From Pseudocercospora fijiensis CIRAD86 (taxonomy: Eukaryota > Ascomycota > Dothideomycetes > Mycosphaerellales > Mycosphaerellaceae), in NCBI RefSeq assembly GCF_000340215.1, contig NW_006921534.1:4835041-4899040 (forward strand): DNA of 64,000 bases. Reading direction: 5' to 3'. The notes under the pieces were generated by a model. It worked only from the letters and a program-made list of their open reading frames with translations, made no database searches and was not told the DNA's origin. This document shows, piece by piece, positions 32,082-42,437 of the stretch (the first letter of the stretch is position 1; each line of letters starts with the position of its first letter). Made by a program: the position numbers and the translations under genes.

Positions 32082-33120
32082 TCAAGTGATTATTAACGAA
32101 TTAGGTTCGTATGGATTCCAAGACCGTCCGCCACGAGTGTGCCTCTATACGGGAGCTTCGTTTGCAAGGAACAATTCCTCTATAAGCAAGCGAGATGGGG
32201 CGATTTTTGCAGAGAATGCACGATGCGAGCCTTTTCGTCATCGTCACGTGCCGATGCGACTCTTCGAATTTTGATGCGAGGTTCGGTAAAGAATTAGTAA
32301 GCGGGCAAGAAGTGCTCTGGTCTGCAGTGGGTGACATTCGCCCTGGAGAAAATGAGCCGACTCGAGTTCGGTGTTTGTACCTGCTTCATGGAGTGCACTA
32401 CTTGCATGTTCATCCAGCGAGTCGCTGTGTGCAATAACATTCCGCTCGCGCATGGGAAAGATGTCTTAATTACGCCAAGTATCCCGTCCTGATTCGGGCT
32501 GAACTCCGCTTCCCAAAAACACGAACGCCGTGGTGATGCAGACGCAGATGAGAATCGACAAGAACGTAGTCTCTTCAGGAAAGGTCGAAGTGGAGCGATG
32601 ACTTGCCAGGCACCGCGTCGCGTAGGGCTGGCCGGCGGGCCGCGGTTACTGGTTGGTATGAGATGTTCGGTAGGATAAAACCGTCGGCACCTGCCGGGAA
32701 ATGAATAAACGGCTTGCCAAACAGGGAAGACCAAGCCACCAACTGCTTCGTCGGCAAGCCGTTGGTCGTGCGATCAATAATCGGGACGGAATGGCATTCA
32801 TTACTCGGCGACGTTAGAATACGGGAACCGCGTCTTCCGGGAATAATGACAGAACGTGTCCAAAAAGCTACAGCGAAAAGACTCTTTCGGAGTCGTTAGA
32901 AGGGTATATACAATTCTGCATAGCAACAGCATAGGCATATAGCGACTAGTGCACAGAGCGAGAAGATGAGAGATACGGTGAAGAGCCAAAAAAAAAAAAA
33001 AAAAAAACAGGATTTCTTTTTTTTCAAGGAATCCCGCTGCGTTGGAGCTGGCTGATGCTGATGAGATACTGTACGAAATGATTGCTGTCGATAGCTTTGA
33101 AATTTTCCCAATTCCCTGAA
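32082..33120. other. Intergenic, with 20-base poly-A run
   Basis: About 1 kb holding the promoter of the hypothetical gene and the 3' end of the multicopper oxidase. It contains a perfect run of 20 A at 32988-33007. ORFs here are short and overlapping; none is supported. Confidence 0.4.
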
Positions 33121-35561
33121 TCATTCGCCATTACCGTTGACGCCGTATTCCGCTGGAATCGGGCCTACTTCTGCGAGGTCGTCGAGGAGCGCAAGAGCCA
33201 TGCCACCACTCAAGTGAGTCTGGATGTGGCAGTGAAGCAAGAATGCTCCTGGGTTGATGACGTGGTATCGCACTGCAAGCCAGACCGGGGCACCGGTAGT
33301 TGGAGCGGTAGCGAAGCCATCACGGAGCTGGGGGTTCACGAAGTTGAAGTTCTGCGGCTGGGCAGCAGCAGCTTCAGCGACGGAGGTCCAGGTGAAGTTG
33401 CCGGTGCCGCGTCCAATAACGTAAGCCTTGTTGCTGTGCTTGTGCATTGGGTGAGGTGGACCGAAGATGTCGGGAACAGTGAAGATCAGATCCACCCAGG
33501 TGTCGTTGGTGGTCATGATGGTAAGGTTCTGGTTGTTTGCGTTGGCGCTCTCTGGAAAGTAGAGCAGTGGTGCGTCCTGCGAGTACTCCTGTGGGCGCGA
33601 TGGGTACGAGTTACCACCAACTTTCCACATCCATGGAGCCGTTGTGCGCGACATGCTGAAAATGTAGGTGGCGGAAACGTTCTGCGATGGTGGTACGTTG
33701 ACGAACGGAACGACCATGGTCTCGTTGAGCTGTGTTACGTTCTGCGACACAGGGAAACCACCGTAGGTGATCCATGGAGTCGAGGCAGAAGGAGCAGATT
33801 GGCGTTTCCACATGTTGCTGCGGAATTGGTCTGATCGCTTCGCGTATGAAGCAGCAGCCTCAGTCGACTTGGACTCGGCAGTGCAAGGGGTGGTAGTGGC
33901 GACAGGCTCCTTGACTGCTGCAGTTGTCGAGTATCCAGTTGGAGCTGCGTGTGCGGCAGATGTGGTGTTCTTAGCTGGCGTGTGGGACTCCTTTGGCTCG
34001 TCCGCATCAGGTCCATAGGACTCTGGTGGGGATGGCACGTAAGCCGGCGGGCTGACCTGGCCTGGCTTAGGGAGCTGTCCGTGCCAGTCCCAGTTGGATG
34101 GCACATGGGGCTGTGGCCACGATGGAACCTTCTTTGGTGCACCGTCTGGCTTCTTGCCGTATGGCTTGTTGAACTTCCAGCCTGGAATACCGCAGTCGAT
34201 GCCATGGTTCTTGTTGGGGTTCTCTTGGCCTGGGCCTGGAGAGTAGCCGCCGTTGCCGCCGTTGCCACCGCCGCCATGTCCTGGAGGAGTTCCCGGGCTT
34301 CCACCGTTGTTGCTGCAGCTTGGTGCGCTGCCGGCCTTGTAGGTGACGGAAGCGAAGCCACCGACAAGCTGGTTGAAGCCAAAGTGGTTGGCACGGAAAG
34401 TGTAGGTGCCGCTGCTCTTGGTCAATGGGATCATGACAGAGTAGCGGTCGCCGTTGAAGATCTGGACTGATTGGACCTTGTATGGCTGAATGTAGCGACC
34501 GTCAACAGCATAGACCCACATGTCGTGCTCGTCAAGAGAGACGACTGGGGCATTGATGGAAGCGGAGCTCATCAAGTGCATGCTAGCCCATCCCTTGGTT
34601 GGGTCGACATCGAAGTTGTGGAGATCGCTCTCGGTGGGCGTGCAGCCAGTGATGGTGTCTGGGAGACCTGCTGGGTTGATTGGGCCTGGTCGCTGTGTGA
34701 ATGGCACAAATGGTGCGCAACCAGACGCGGTCATGTTCAAGCCCGCCAATGGTCCAGTCGAGGCGTAGAGGGCTTGTAAAGGTGGCGCAAGCGCTGCCTT
34801 CTGCTGATCTGGGCTCAAGCAGTTGACCCGACCTTGACCGTTGATAAGAATACTCTGAGCGCAGTAGACATCAATGTTGTTGTCCGACTCGATCTTCTCG
34901 AGCTCCTCGGAGGTGACGTGCTGCCAGTCAGCGATCATGGCGAACTGAGGGTTCTCCTCAGCGCAAGCGATGGCAGCCTGGTCGCCGGCAATGGCAGCAA
35001 ATGGTCTCTCGACATGGTCGCGAGGGCGAATGTAGATTGGTCCGTAAAAGCCATCGCTCACTTGTGACTGGTAGTGGGCATGGTACCAGTAGGTCTACGC
35101 GACGACACAGTCAGTCAAGACGACAGCAAAAGATGGAGAATGGTGGAGGAAGACGAACACCGTACTCGGTGGCCTTCCATTTGTACAGCCAACTGCCGCC
35201 AGCGGGAATGGGTTTTTGAGAAAGTCCCGGAACACCATCGGACCATGGAGTGTGTAGCATCTCAATGCCGTGAAAGTGAACGGTGGCAACAGAAGGCAGG
35301 TTGTTTTGAACGTAGAACTGCAAGGCAGGTCAGCGCTGGCATTGTGCACGATGGTCGAAGGCGTACTTCGACATCGTCGCCCTGATCAACGATCAGAGCT
35401 GGGCCGGGAGAGGTTCCGTTGACCAGAATGAGCTGCCTCTCGAAACCGTCGGGGGCGCCTGTAGCCCATGAAGCCTCAATGGAGAATTGTCTGGTCGCGG
35501 CATGAACGAGGGAGCCGGCGGCCAGGACAGAGCCCAGCAAAAGGGAAGAAGAAGAAAACAT
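33121..35561 (-). CDS. Secreted multicopper oxidase (laccase/Abr1-like)
   Basis: Three exons (35561-35367, 35317-35159, 35094-33121) give about 775 residues. The first donor is GTACGC; the second is inferred as GTTCGT, which is atypical, because it restores EYGTYWYHAHY. A signal peptide (MFSSSSLLLGSVLAAGSLVHA) directs secretion. All four copper-ligand clusters are present: TVHFHGIE, YWYHAHYQ, HPMHKHSNKAY and LLHCHIQTHLSGGM. The WSDGVPGLSQ segment resembles the conidial-pigment oxidase Abr1. Between cupredoxin domains 2 and 3 lies a long Gly/Pro/Ser/Thr-rich insert (roughly residues 380-560, including GGGGNGGNGG and PSPPESYGP) containing many potential O-glycosylation sites, which makes the protein larger than ordinary laccases. 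Substrate could be phenolics, pigment precursors or iron. Confidence 0.92.
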
Positions 35562-36916
35562 GGTGAAAGCAAGACAAGGCAAGGCAAGGGAACTGCGAAC
35601 GAAAGGCTTTGCACAGGGCGATGTTGCGGGTGGGCCGACAGCCATATAGTCGCGCGGCCGGCGTGGAGTGCTGGCTGGCTGGAGACGGGCTGCAACGTAT
35701 CTCCTAATGCAGGCACTTTACCTCCAATTTGCTGAAGCCTTACTTGGCAATGGAGACGGGAAATCAGCGAGATTCAGGCGGCGTGACAGGCCGATCCATC
35801 GTCTAGCGAGTGTGCCCAGGAATCCTGCAGCTTTCCAATAATTGGGATTGGGATGTCCAAGCATGGTTACGCTAGCCTCGACCACGGGGCTTGCCAAGAC
35901 AGTGCCGCAAAGGGGAGTGAGCGAGCGTCGCATGACATGACGTGCGTGGTGCGTGGTATTGTACGACGTGCATCGCTTGCGCTGCAGGAACCCGCGTCTT
36001 TGACCGGGTAAGTTGAATAATAATTGATGAGATGCTGCAGCTGCTGCACCGCACCGCACCGCACCGCACCGCACCGCACCGCAACACAGCGTCTGTCCGT
36101 CACACAGTCGATCCTCGCCGGATTCGTAGGGGACGTGTGAGTCGAGGGCATCTTGGTGGCTGCCTCAGCCGCAACCTACGAGTTATTAACAGGACCGATG
36201 TATCTGCACAAAGCGATACGTGCGAGCGCCACCGCCACGTGAGACGAGACGAGACGGGGGGATTGCAGCGTGGTGGTCCGGTACATGTATGGATGGCGGC
36301 GTTCTGGAATCGAGCGAGGTGCACGAGCATGCGCATCGCATCGCATCGCATCGCGTCGCATCGCACCTTCTCCTGCGGCGTCGTCGAGCATCATATAGTC
36401 GCTGCGCTGCGTTGCTTTGAGCAAGATTTAATATTGAGCGGCACGCTATCCCCACTGGCCATTACGCTTGGTCCACTCGTCAGGCCCTCTGTCATTTCGC
36501 GAACCCTAAGTCACCACCATTTATTATGAAGATGTGCGCAGCCTTTCGGCCTCGTGTGACTCCTCTCGCGCCGCCATCCTCTCAGCTCAGTGTTGGCTGC
36601 AGCAGCCAATCAAGCCCGTCTCCGTCTCCGTCTCCGTCTCCGTCGTCCGAGTCTTTGCCACCCAAGTGCTGTCGGTCTTGGAATGAGAATGCCGTTGCGA
36701 GTCGTACCACCTGAATTCTGAGGCACCAACTTTGCGCCGTGCTGTAAGACCGAGGTAAACCTCCGGCATAGCAACGTGATGAGACGACATGACCCGACAC
36801 AGCATCGACGACACGACTGTAATAATACACCCCCAAATTTGCTTGTACATTTTCTGTCGGGTGCAAAACGTGAGTGGCATTGTGCTTCCATACTCGCGTG
36901 ATTTGCATCTTCCATC
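35562..36916. promoter_or_regulatory. Divergent intergenic region with clustered GC-rich microsatellites
   Basis: This 1.36 kb region lies between the start codons of the multicopper oxidase and the isomerase. It contains (CACCG)n at about 36047-36082, GAGAC repeats near 36241-36258, (CATCG/CGCAT)n at about 36331-36366 and (TCCGTC)n at about 36617-36645. ORFs across these tracts are repeat artefacts. No gene is supported. Confidence 0.5.
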
Positions 36917-37847
36917 ATGGCCCAAAAGTATACCGACATCGTTGTAACCGTTGCCGACGGAATTGGTACAATCAAAGTAAGACCGCCGCATGACTTTCCC
37001 ATCATACGACGCTGACATGTCCAGTTCAACCGTCCAAAGCAGCTAAATTCCTTTGGGGGCTCGCTCGTGGAAGACACAATTGCAGCTTTGCGAGAATTAG
37101 ATGCCCATCCCGACACCACCTTTACCGTCATCACCGGCGAAGGTCGCTTTTTCGCAGCAGGTGCAGATGTTACTGCCGTTGCCGCCACGCCTAACGACTT
37201 CAAGAACGATGGCCAGAGGAAGGTCTTCTGGGCACAAAGACTCGCGGTCGGAATGGAGCTTGTGCGCTCAATGATTGACCATTCCAAAGTCCTGGTCCTC
37301 GCCATGAACGGCCCTGGCGTGGGTGCCGGAGCCGCCTGGTTTCAAGGTTCCAGCGATCTTTTCTATGCCGCCGAGGATGCCTGGGTGCAAGTGACCTTCT
37401 CGCAAATGGGTCTGGTCCCAGAAAATGGAGCTGCCGCCAGCTGGGCGCAGTCGATGGGTGTGCATCGGGCGAATGACTGGTTACTGTTCGGTGGCAAGGC
37501 GACCTCGCAGGAATTGAAAGAAATGGGTCTGGTGAACAACATCTTCCCCACGAAAACATTCCACGCTGATGTACATAATTATCTCAAGGACATGCTCAAG
37601 GAACGGAGTGGGAAATCGATGATGGAGATGAAGCGACTACAGAACAAGGGCACCCGTGACGCCAGGATTCTCAGCTTGTTCGAGAGTTGGCAAGCGCTTA
37701 GTGAGAGGTTTGTAGACGGCGAACCCATGCTGAGAATGAAGGCCAAGATGAACGAACTCGCCGGTGAGTCTAAATTTGTAGCTTACGCCGAAGAGGCCGT
37801 GCTGACAGTGTGTAGCGAAGCGAAAGGCTCGGGAATCCAAAATGTAG
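36917..37847 (+). CDS. Enoyl-CoA hydratase/isomerase family (Delta3-Delta2-enoyl-CoA isomerase-like), PTS1-like end
   Basis: Exons 36917-36976, 37025-37763 and 37816-37847 give about 276 residues. The first intron (48 bases, GTAAGA) follows GTIK and the next exon opens FNRPKQLNSF, the typical crotonase N-terminus. Crotonase signatures are FFAAGADVTAV (first oxyanion hole), AMNGPGVGAGAAWF (second) and FSQMGLVPENGAAAS, whose glutamate matches the catalytic acid/base of Eci1-type isomerases. Such enzymes shift double bonds during beta-oxidation of unsaturated fatty acids. The last intron (37764-37815, GTGAGT to TGTAG) joins MNELA to a short exon ending KARESKM. Ser-Lys-Met is a PTS1-like tripeptide, fitting peroxisomes. 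Reading through that intron instead gives a longer tail without a signal (stop at 37894). Confidence 0.87.
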
Positions 37848-38570
37848 AAAATATATCGATGCTGCTCTTGCCTATCTCCTCACTACTCACCTGACATGTT
37901 GCTCGAGGAGCGCTGTGATGATCCTGGCACAAGGTGAAGCTGACATGGCATAGTGTCACAGGCCCTTGCAGCAGATGTTCCACGGACCACGAAGGCTCGT
38001 GAACACAACGCACGCAAAGCTGCCGCGTGCAGCTGTGTCAAACGCAGTTGCATTGTCCGTGACCACGACTTCGCGTCGACAGTAGACCAAGGAAAGAGCT
38101 CCTGCTCGTGTCAAGCCCATCACATCATATCAAGAGCCTAGATTCCACACGGCTCAAAGCCTCCCAGCTCTTCTCCATGCCCGCGATGATTTGTGCGCCA
38201 GAAGCGAACCTGCACTCCACAGCCCCTTTCGGCGCCTACGGTTCGTGTCAGGATTATGAAAGGCTGATATTCTTCTCTGCTCGCGGAGAATAGACGGTGA
38301 TCAACGTATTTGTGATCAGCTCAGGGTATTGGAGCAAACTTTCGATGAAGAAGAGAAGGTCACTTGCGAGCGTCGCAAGAATTTGACCATTCGCGTTGCG
38401 CTAGTTCTAGCGGCGAGAGCTCTTGGCAACACCAGCCACCAGCCACAGCTTACCAATCAATCCTTCTCCGCCCGAACACGGATCAAGACGGACGTTGAAC
38501 GTCTTGCAATGCTCTACCATGGTTGTCGCACTTGCTTTCAACGTCGGCGTCTTGATCTTGGTTCGGTGTC
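37848..38570. other. Intergenic, regulator promoter
   Basis: About 720 bases upstream of the Zn2Cys6 regulator. Only short ORFs are present; no gene is seen. Confidence 0.4.
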
Positions 38571-40628
38571 ATGTCAGATGGGCATCCTATCCATTCCATC
38601 CCATCGAAACGCAGTGGAAGTGGAGCCGTCGAAGGTGAAGTGGGCCCGCAGCGAAGGAAACTGCGGAAGGGAACGCAAAGCTGTTGGGAGTGCAGGCGAC
38701 GGAAGATACGATGTGTGTTCTCATCTCACGACGCTGCATGTACTCATTGCGGCCAGCGCGGCCTGCACTGCGTATCTCAGCATCTTCCCGATACGGGCCG
38801 AGTGTCCCAAGGAACTGACCGAATTGCCCGCGTCGAGAACCTGGTAGAGGAAGTCCTTGGGCGACTTCAAGTTCCTCCAGCTGCCGAGCATCGCCCGCCT
38901 GAGAAGAAAGCAGATAATGATGGCAGAGTCACTCAAGGGGGCAAACGCTCCGACGAGCCCGACGCAATTGTCACTGGCGGGAATGTCCAGGGTGCTTCGA
39001 ACCATCGTCCAGCTGGGAAAGCAAGGATGAATATGAGCTCTTCCGAACACGTCCGCGAAATTCGCGCAGAACTACGGTCTATTCTGCCTAGTGCTCACGA
39101 TCTTGCTACCATTCAAGCCACTCCTTTTGATGTGCCTGGCTCGCTGATGGACCTGCCTTATATTCAGACTTGCCTTGACGAGCACGGTGGACAATGTTCC
39201 CTCAAGACACTCTTGAGACTTGACAACGTCGATGCACCCCTAGTCACTCTTTCAAGATCTATATTGATGCTTAGTTCGATCCTTCAAAGCCTACCGCAGC
39301 AATCTGCAAAACAGCTGGAAGATGCTGGCATCGACTACCTTGATATTGAACGGCGTGGAATCTGGCAGACTCGCCAACATGTTCTGTATAACGACGAACT
39401 CGTTCAATCAAGCGACGGCGTCGAGTGCCTCGCCATCGAAGCCATGTACTGGAATTCGGCGGGAGAGCTGCGAAAAGCCTGGCTGGGGATACGTCGTGCA
39501 ATGACATTCGCGCAAATGCTTGGTTTGCACAAAGGCAATCAACGCTTCCAAGGTCGAGAGAACAGTGGTGATACGCTCTGGTTCTTTCTCGTGTGCTCGG
39601 ATCGGTATCTGTCACTCACGCTCGGCCTGCCGCCGTGTACGGTGGACGACAGCTGGCTGGCTGGCCCAAAAGTCCTCGCTCTATCGATGCCCAGGCAGCA
39701 GATGCAGCGATTGCACTGTGTAGCATCTGGCCACATCCTCCAACGGAAGGCAGCTAATGGTTGGGATGCAGGATCCATAGACTTCGTTGACAGAATCTTG
39801 AAAGATGCTGCAGCAGCCATGAGTCCGGAGTGGTGGGCCTTTCCAACCTCTCCTCCCAAATTGCCTCAAGATGACGCAGGCTCAGGAGCTGAGCGCCATC
39901 GACTCATGGATCAGATGGTGCACTTCAATCTGTTATCAAGATTGCATCTGCCATATCTGCTTCAATCGGGAGATGGTGGCAAGTATAGTGCACACGGACT
40001 TGTGACGATTAGTGCCAGCCGCAACGTTCTGATGCGGTACCTCTCGTTCAGAAGCCTCACCACTACTTGCAGCTATTGCCGAGGTATCGACTTCTTGATG
40101 TTCCTTGCAGCAGTCACGCTATGTGTTGCACACATCGAAGCGTGCCGTTGGATCCATAACGATTCCTCGTCCATTCTCAGCTTCCTAGATCACGAGCGTC
40201 TTGGGGATCGTGGGCTCATCAGTCGAGTACTCGAAGTCGTAAAGCAGCCACCAAAGGAGACGCAAGACAGCATTGGCGCCCCGATGGCTGTGGCAATCGA
40301 GCATCTCCTCCGCTGCGAAGCTCAGGCGGCGGCAGAGGGCAAACTATTCGCGGTCTACAGGTCAGAGGACAACACCTCTGCAGATAACATGATCAGCGAG
40401 TTAAGCCAGGCTGGCGACAGACTCGATGTATCGATACCTTGGATCGGAGTCATCAGGGTTGAGCCCAACTACGCGACCGACCAACTCCGAGACACATCCC
40501 ACGAGGCCGCACACCAACTTGAGCCTGATTTAAGCTTCTTTGGCGATGACTACTCTCTGCAAGGAGTAGATGTTGCTTTGTTCGAGGATCTGTTTCGAGG
40601 CATGGACCCTACCATACCGGACTTATGA
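38571..40628 (+). CDS. Zn2Cys6 transcription factor with fungal_trans domain
   Basis: One exon of 685 residues. The zinc cluster is at residues 38-67 (CWECRRRKIRC, then CTHCGQRGLHC) with spacing CX2CX6CX8CX2CX6C, preceded by a basic stretch (PQRRKLRKG). A short linker contains a helix (RIARVENLVEEVLGRL) that looks like the usual dimerisation coiled coil. The middle region, about residues 250-420, is the fungal-specific transcription-factor domain, including SVECLAIEAMYWNSAGELRKAW-type sequence and WFFLVCSDRYLSLTLGLP. The C-terminus is acidic (LEPDLSFFGDDYS). It is a nuclear regulator; the target pathway cannot be read from sequence. It lies upstream of the NmrA-like reductase in the same direction, so regulation of that gene is conceivable but unproven. 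Confidence 0.92.
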   Translation: MSDGHPIHSIPSKRSGSGAVEGEVGPQRRKLRKGTQSCWECRRRKIRCVFSSHDAACTHCGQRGLHCVSQHLPDTGRVSQGTDRIARVENLVEEVLGRLQVPPAAEHRPPEKKADNDGRVTQGGKRSDEPDAIVTGGNVQGASNHRPAGKARMNMSSSEHVREIRAELRSILPSAHDLATIQATPFDVPGSLMDLPYIQTCLDEHGGQCSLKTLLRLDNVDAPLVTLSRSILMLSSILQSLPQQSAKQLEDAGIDYLDIERRGIWQTRQHVLYNDELVQSSDGVECLAIEAMYWNSAGELRKAWLGIRRAMTFAQMLGLHKGNQRFQGRENSGDTLWFFLVCSDRYLSLTLGLPPCTVDDSWLAGPKVLALSMPRQQMQRLHCVASGHILQRKAANGWDAGSIDFVDRILKDAAAAMSPEWWAFPTSPPKLPQDDAGSGAERHRLMDQMVHFNLLSRLHLPYLLQSGDGGKYSAHGLVTISASRNVLMRYLSFRSLTTTCSYCRGIDFLMFLAAVTLCVAHIEACRWIHNDSSSILSFLDHERLGDRGLISRVLEVVKQPPKETQDSIGAPMAVAIEHLLRCEAQAAAEGKLFAVYRSEDNTSADNMISELSQAGDRLDVSIPWIGVIRVEPNYATDQLRDTSHEAAHQLEPDLSFFGDDYSLQGVDVALFEDLFRGMDPTIPDL

Positions 40629-40946
40629 TGCTACTTACAGAGTGTAGCCTTGCCTACGAGTGGCCGCCTCAGTTGAACAGAACCTCGCTTGCGCAGTGAG
40701 GAAACCATTACTCGGATGATAATTGTAATCTCAACATGGTTGACAGTACGAGGGCTGCGGCATCCATGACTGCTTACAAGATGTATCATCGTCCCTGAAA
40801 CTACTTCCGTGCCAAGAGCTTCGTCCGTCCGCTCGGCCTCCGCTGTAATTGACATATATGCCTCGACTTTGCCTGGCTTTCTTCCTCGCCATCAACGTTT
40901 CTTTTCTCTTTGGAAGTACAATAGCCTCTCTAGACGCTGCATCAAA

Positions 40947-42196
40947 ATGGTCAAAGTCGCTATCGTCGGGGGTACTGGAGGTAAGTTTCATATTCTTCCT
41001 AATCCTGGACCCAAGCTTGAGCTCATTCCATCCAACATCAGGGCTCGCCCGAGAGGTCACCGATACCCTGCTCGCAACAAAGAAGCATGAGATACTTCTG
41101 CTATCCCGCCAGGTGATTCCGACGACGATTGCTTCCCAAGCGCAGCCAATTGATTCCCCAACAGGACGCTCCCGATACTCCTCAGCCACCGTCAACCAAA
41201 TGGATCAAAGTAGACTACAGCAACGTCGATGATCTAGCAAACACTTTGAAGGGCATTCATACCCTCCTATCATTCCTCACACCCCAAACCGACGAAAACA
41301 ACCTCGTCCAAAAGAATCTCATCGACGCAGCCGTCAAAGCCGGCGCAAAGCGTTTCGCACCCAGCGAATGGGTCGGCTCCGGACTTCAACATATGGAATG
41401 GTATTGGGGAAAACAAGCCATCCGCGACTACCTAGCCGAGATCAACCACGATCAAAAAGTCCTCGAGTTCTCCCTCTTCCAACCCGGCTGGTTCACCGAT
41501 TACTTCGCCTATCCCATGCAATCCGCAAAATCCTTCCGCTCATTCCCCGTCTGTATATCTTTCGAACACTGTCGAGCTTTCTACGCCGAAGGCTCCGAAT
41601 CCGCTCGCATCACTCTCACCACAGTTTCAGATTTCGCGAAAATCGTCGCTCAAGCTGTTGGGTATGAGGAGGGTCCATGGCCGGAGATAGGAGGGATCAA
41701 AGGGACGGAAATGACGGTGAAGGAATTTTTGGATGTCGGGGAGAGGGTTAGAGGTAAGATAGATAGATCCAAATCCCCCACCCAAAATAAAAAAAAAACT
41801 CTATGACCAAGTAAGTACAACATACATACATATATGTTGATGATTTTTCCGACAGGTCGAAAATTCACCATCGAGAAACTCAAACGTTCTGACTTGGAAA
41901 ATCACAACGTCTTTTGCTCTTGGATCCCGGAAGTCGAGCATAATAAGGGTATAGGAGATTGTGAGAAGAATCTCGCCGACAAGTTGAATGCGAGTGTTCT
42001 GCTGAGTATCGCAGACGAGGATTTGAATGTTGGGGATGAGTGGAATAGAATTTTGCCGGGGTATGAATTTGGTGAGTGTTGTTGTTAACAGCTCTGCTGC
42101 TCTACAGGAAGGATGTGCTGATCGAAGAAATTCTTTCCTGTTGTGTATGTAGTTGACGCCGAAAACTTTCTGAACGAGATCTGGAATGGGAAGTAA
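40947..42196 (+). CDS. NmrA-like/isoflavone-reductase-like NAD(P)-binding protein
   Basis: Five exons (40947-40980, 41042-41112, 41165-41753, 41856-42071, 42153-42196) give about 306 residues. The first junction completes the dinucleotide-binding motif VAIVGGTGGLA. The second removes a 52-base intron with a weak GTGATT donor and joins LLLSRQ to DAPDTPQPPS and KWIKVDYSN. The body has LLSFLTPQTDENN, GAKRFAPSEWVG and FSLFQPGWFTDYF, all typical of atypical short-chain dehydrogenases of the NmrA/isoflavone-reductase group. The final exon ends FLNEIWNGK. The usual catalytic Tyr-x3-Lys is not evident, as is common in NmrA-like proteins, so it may be a reductase or a redox sensor. Total length fits the family. 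Confidence 0.86.
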
Positions 42197-42322
42197 GGAA
42201 GAATTTTTTGTTACTGAGGAATGAGAGGGAGGGGAAAATTTCACGGAGGAGGAAGGACAGGATTGCATCAAGATGACATGATATCGCTACATGTACATGC
42301 ACATATACACATCCCAGGTTCC

Positions 42323-42339
42323 GGGGGGGGGGGGGGGGG
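42323..42339. repeat. 17-base poly-G run
   Basis: A perfect homopolymer of 17 G between the reductase and flippase 3' ends. It is prone to length error in sequencing. Confidence 0.8.
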
Positions 42340-42437
42340 TTTATTTCGTCCAGGCCATTCCATTCAATCCCGCTTCTCTAAAGTAAACCACCATACAATG
42401 CATGCAAAGACCTTTTTCTGATCACCAAAAAAAAATG

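Noticed and set aside
36032..36529. ORFs rich in His, Arg and Cys in the oxidase-isomerase gap
   Set aside because: Artefacts of pentamer and hexamer repeats.
37067..37894. Isomerase read as one long frame from 37067
   Set aside because: It starts from inside the conserved N-terminus and reads through a good intron at the end; the spliced model fits the family better.
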